A stretch of 24,162 bases of DNA, from the NCBI GenBank assembly GCA_964505975.1, contig CAZDLW010000058.1, forward strand, positions 1 through 24,162. The letters are read 5' to 3'. Both the position numbers and the translations under genes were made by a program. Every line of letters starts with the position of its first letter. The stretch's first letter is position 1. The notes under the pieces are model-generated. The model was not told the origin of the DNA, did not search any database, and worked only from the letters and a program-made list of their open reading frames with translations. This document shows, piece after piece, positions 23,569 through 24,162 of this stretch. Source of the stretch: Gp6-AA40 sp964505975. Its GTDB lineage: Bacteria > Acidobacteriota > Vicinamibacteria > Vicinamibacterales > UBA2999.

Positions 23569-24162
23569 TTATGTCACCGCGATCTCGCGCGGTGCTGGCA
23601 GGACGGGTTCCTCGGGCGGCTCGCTCGGGCGCGTCGCACGGAGCTGGGCGAGCTTCTGCTCGAACACGTCCAGTCCGCGCCCGGTCAGGCCATGCGGACG
23701 TCCGTCCAGCAGCGCCTGCAGCGCCTGGCATTCCACACGCGAGAAGGTGACGGAACCGAGCGTGTGCTCCTCGAACGCCTCGTAGGCGATCGGCGCAACG
23801 GCTTTCGCGCATCTCGCCAGCGCCTCTGCGAACGCGCGGATCTCGTACTGCGCGTGCGGATCCATCCGCAGGCGCAGGAAGTGGAACAGGTTATGGAGAT
23901 CGATCTGCCAGTACCATTCCGTGTAGAGGGAGATCGGCAGATTGGCGCGCGCCAGCTCGCGAGCGACACCGTCGTTCAGGTAGGCCTCGTAGGACGCGTA
24001 GACACGTTCCTGATCCGCGCGCATCGAGTCGATGATCCGCATGGCCTCATCGAACGGCATGGCGTCGCCTCGGCCTTGCTTGTTCGACTCGCTCTGCCGG
24101 CACACCTGGCTCGCCTCGGGCAGGTAGAACTCGTCCCGCATCACCGAGTACCGGCCGCTGAT
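23569..24162 (-). CDS. thyX: FAD-dependent thymidylate synthase (5' end cut by window)
   Basis: The reverse strand is open from the window edge to TAA at 23569, giving 197 residues of the C-terminal part. The first visible residues ISGRYSVMRDEFYLP include the terminal Ser of the ThyX signature RHR-x7-S followed by GRYS, then SESNKQGR, LYTEWYWQIDLHNLFHFLRL and RMDPHAQYEIRAFAEAL, where ThyX binds dUMP and FAD. The ATG and GTG at about 24141-24144 are internal, not the start. ThyX methylates dUMP with methylene-THF and NADPH and releases THF, so it competes for the same folate pool as the MTHFRs of both operons. It converges on metH and shares no operon with it. The last about 25 residues, Pro/Glu-rich, are a variable tail. 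Confidence 0.93.
   Translation of the reverse strand: MSGRYSVMRDEFYLPEASQVCRQSESNKQGRGDAMPFDEAMRIIDSMRADQERVYASYEAYLNDGVARELARANLPISLYTEWYWQIDLHNLFHFLRLRMDPHAQYEIRAFAEALARCAKAVAPIAYEAFEEHTLGSVTFSRVECQALQALLDGRPHGLTGRGLDVFEQKLAQLRATRPSEPPEEPVLPAPREIAVT

Overview
This is a GC-rich chromosomal window that reads as an Acidobacteriota genome, most likely of the Vicinamibacteria type. That assignment is an inference from several signs: a secreted family with the PWGEPDLQGVW motif (1-1098), a secreted amidase, double-VOC and NHL-propeller secreted proteins, a symporter with a small membrane partner, and palindromic intergenic repeats. No phage, plasmid, CRISPR or rRNA gene was seen. Both window ends cut a gene.

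Layout. 1-1098 (-) is a partial secreted protein. 1099-1689 is non-coding and holds a nested palindromic repeat into which a 160-bp MITE-like element appears to have inserted. 1690-3672 (-) is a secreted amidase. 3923-9597 (+) is a tight four-gene operon: an AdoMet-dependent methyltransferase of unknown substrate, a core (C-terminal-only) MetE-type methionine synthase, a methylenetetrahydrofolate reductase fused to a cysteine-rich MetV-type domain, and formate-THF ligase. 9639-13131 (-) holds a secreted hypothetical, an alpha/beta-hydrolase-fold protein without the nucleophilic serine, a sodium:solute symporter and its small membrane partner. 13498-14558 (-) is a frameshifted GGDEF diguanylate cyclase. 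14916-16971 (+) encodes two secreted proteins (double VOC; NHL propeller). 17332-23181 (+) is a second one-carbon operon: another unknown methyltransferase, metF and full-length B12-dependent metH. It is preceded by a good sigma70-type promoter and a leader of about 290 nt. 23182-23568 carries a second, inverted copy of the palindromic repeat. 23569-24162 (-) is the C-terminal part of thyX.

How the genes fit together. Fhs loads formate on THF; the two MTHFRs make 5-methyl-THF; MetH and the core MetE-like enzyme make methionine; AdoMet formed from it could feed the two methyltransferases. ThyX draws on the same methylene-THF pool and returns THF. FolD and MetK are not in the window and must lie elsewhere if this flow is right. 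The noteworthy point is that each of two operons has the same logic (orphan methyltransferase first, then MTHFR and methionine synthase), as if each methyltransferase travels with its own methyl-supply line. The reverse direction (demethylation, with methyl oxidised through THF to formate) is a live alternative for the first operon. The two copies of the 130-bp repeat, in opposite orientation about 22 kb apart, bracket everything from the amidase to metH.
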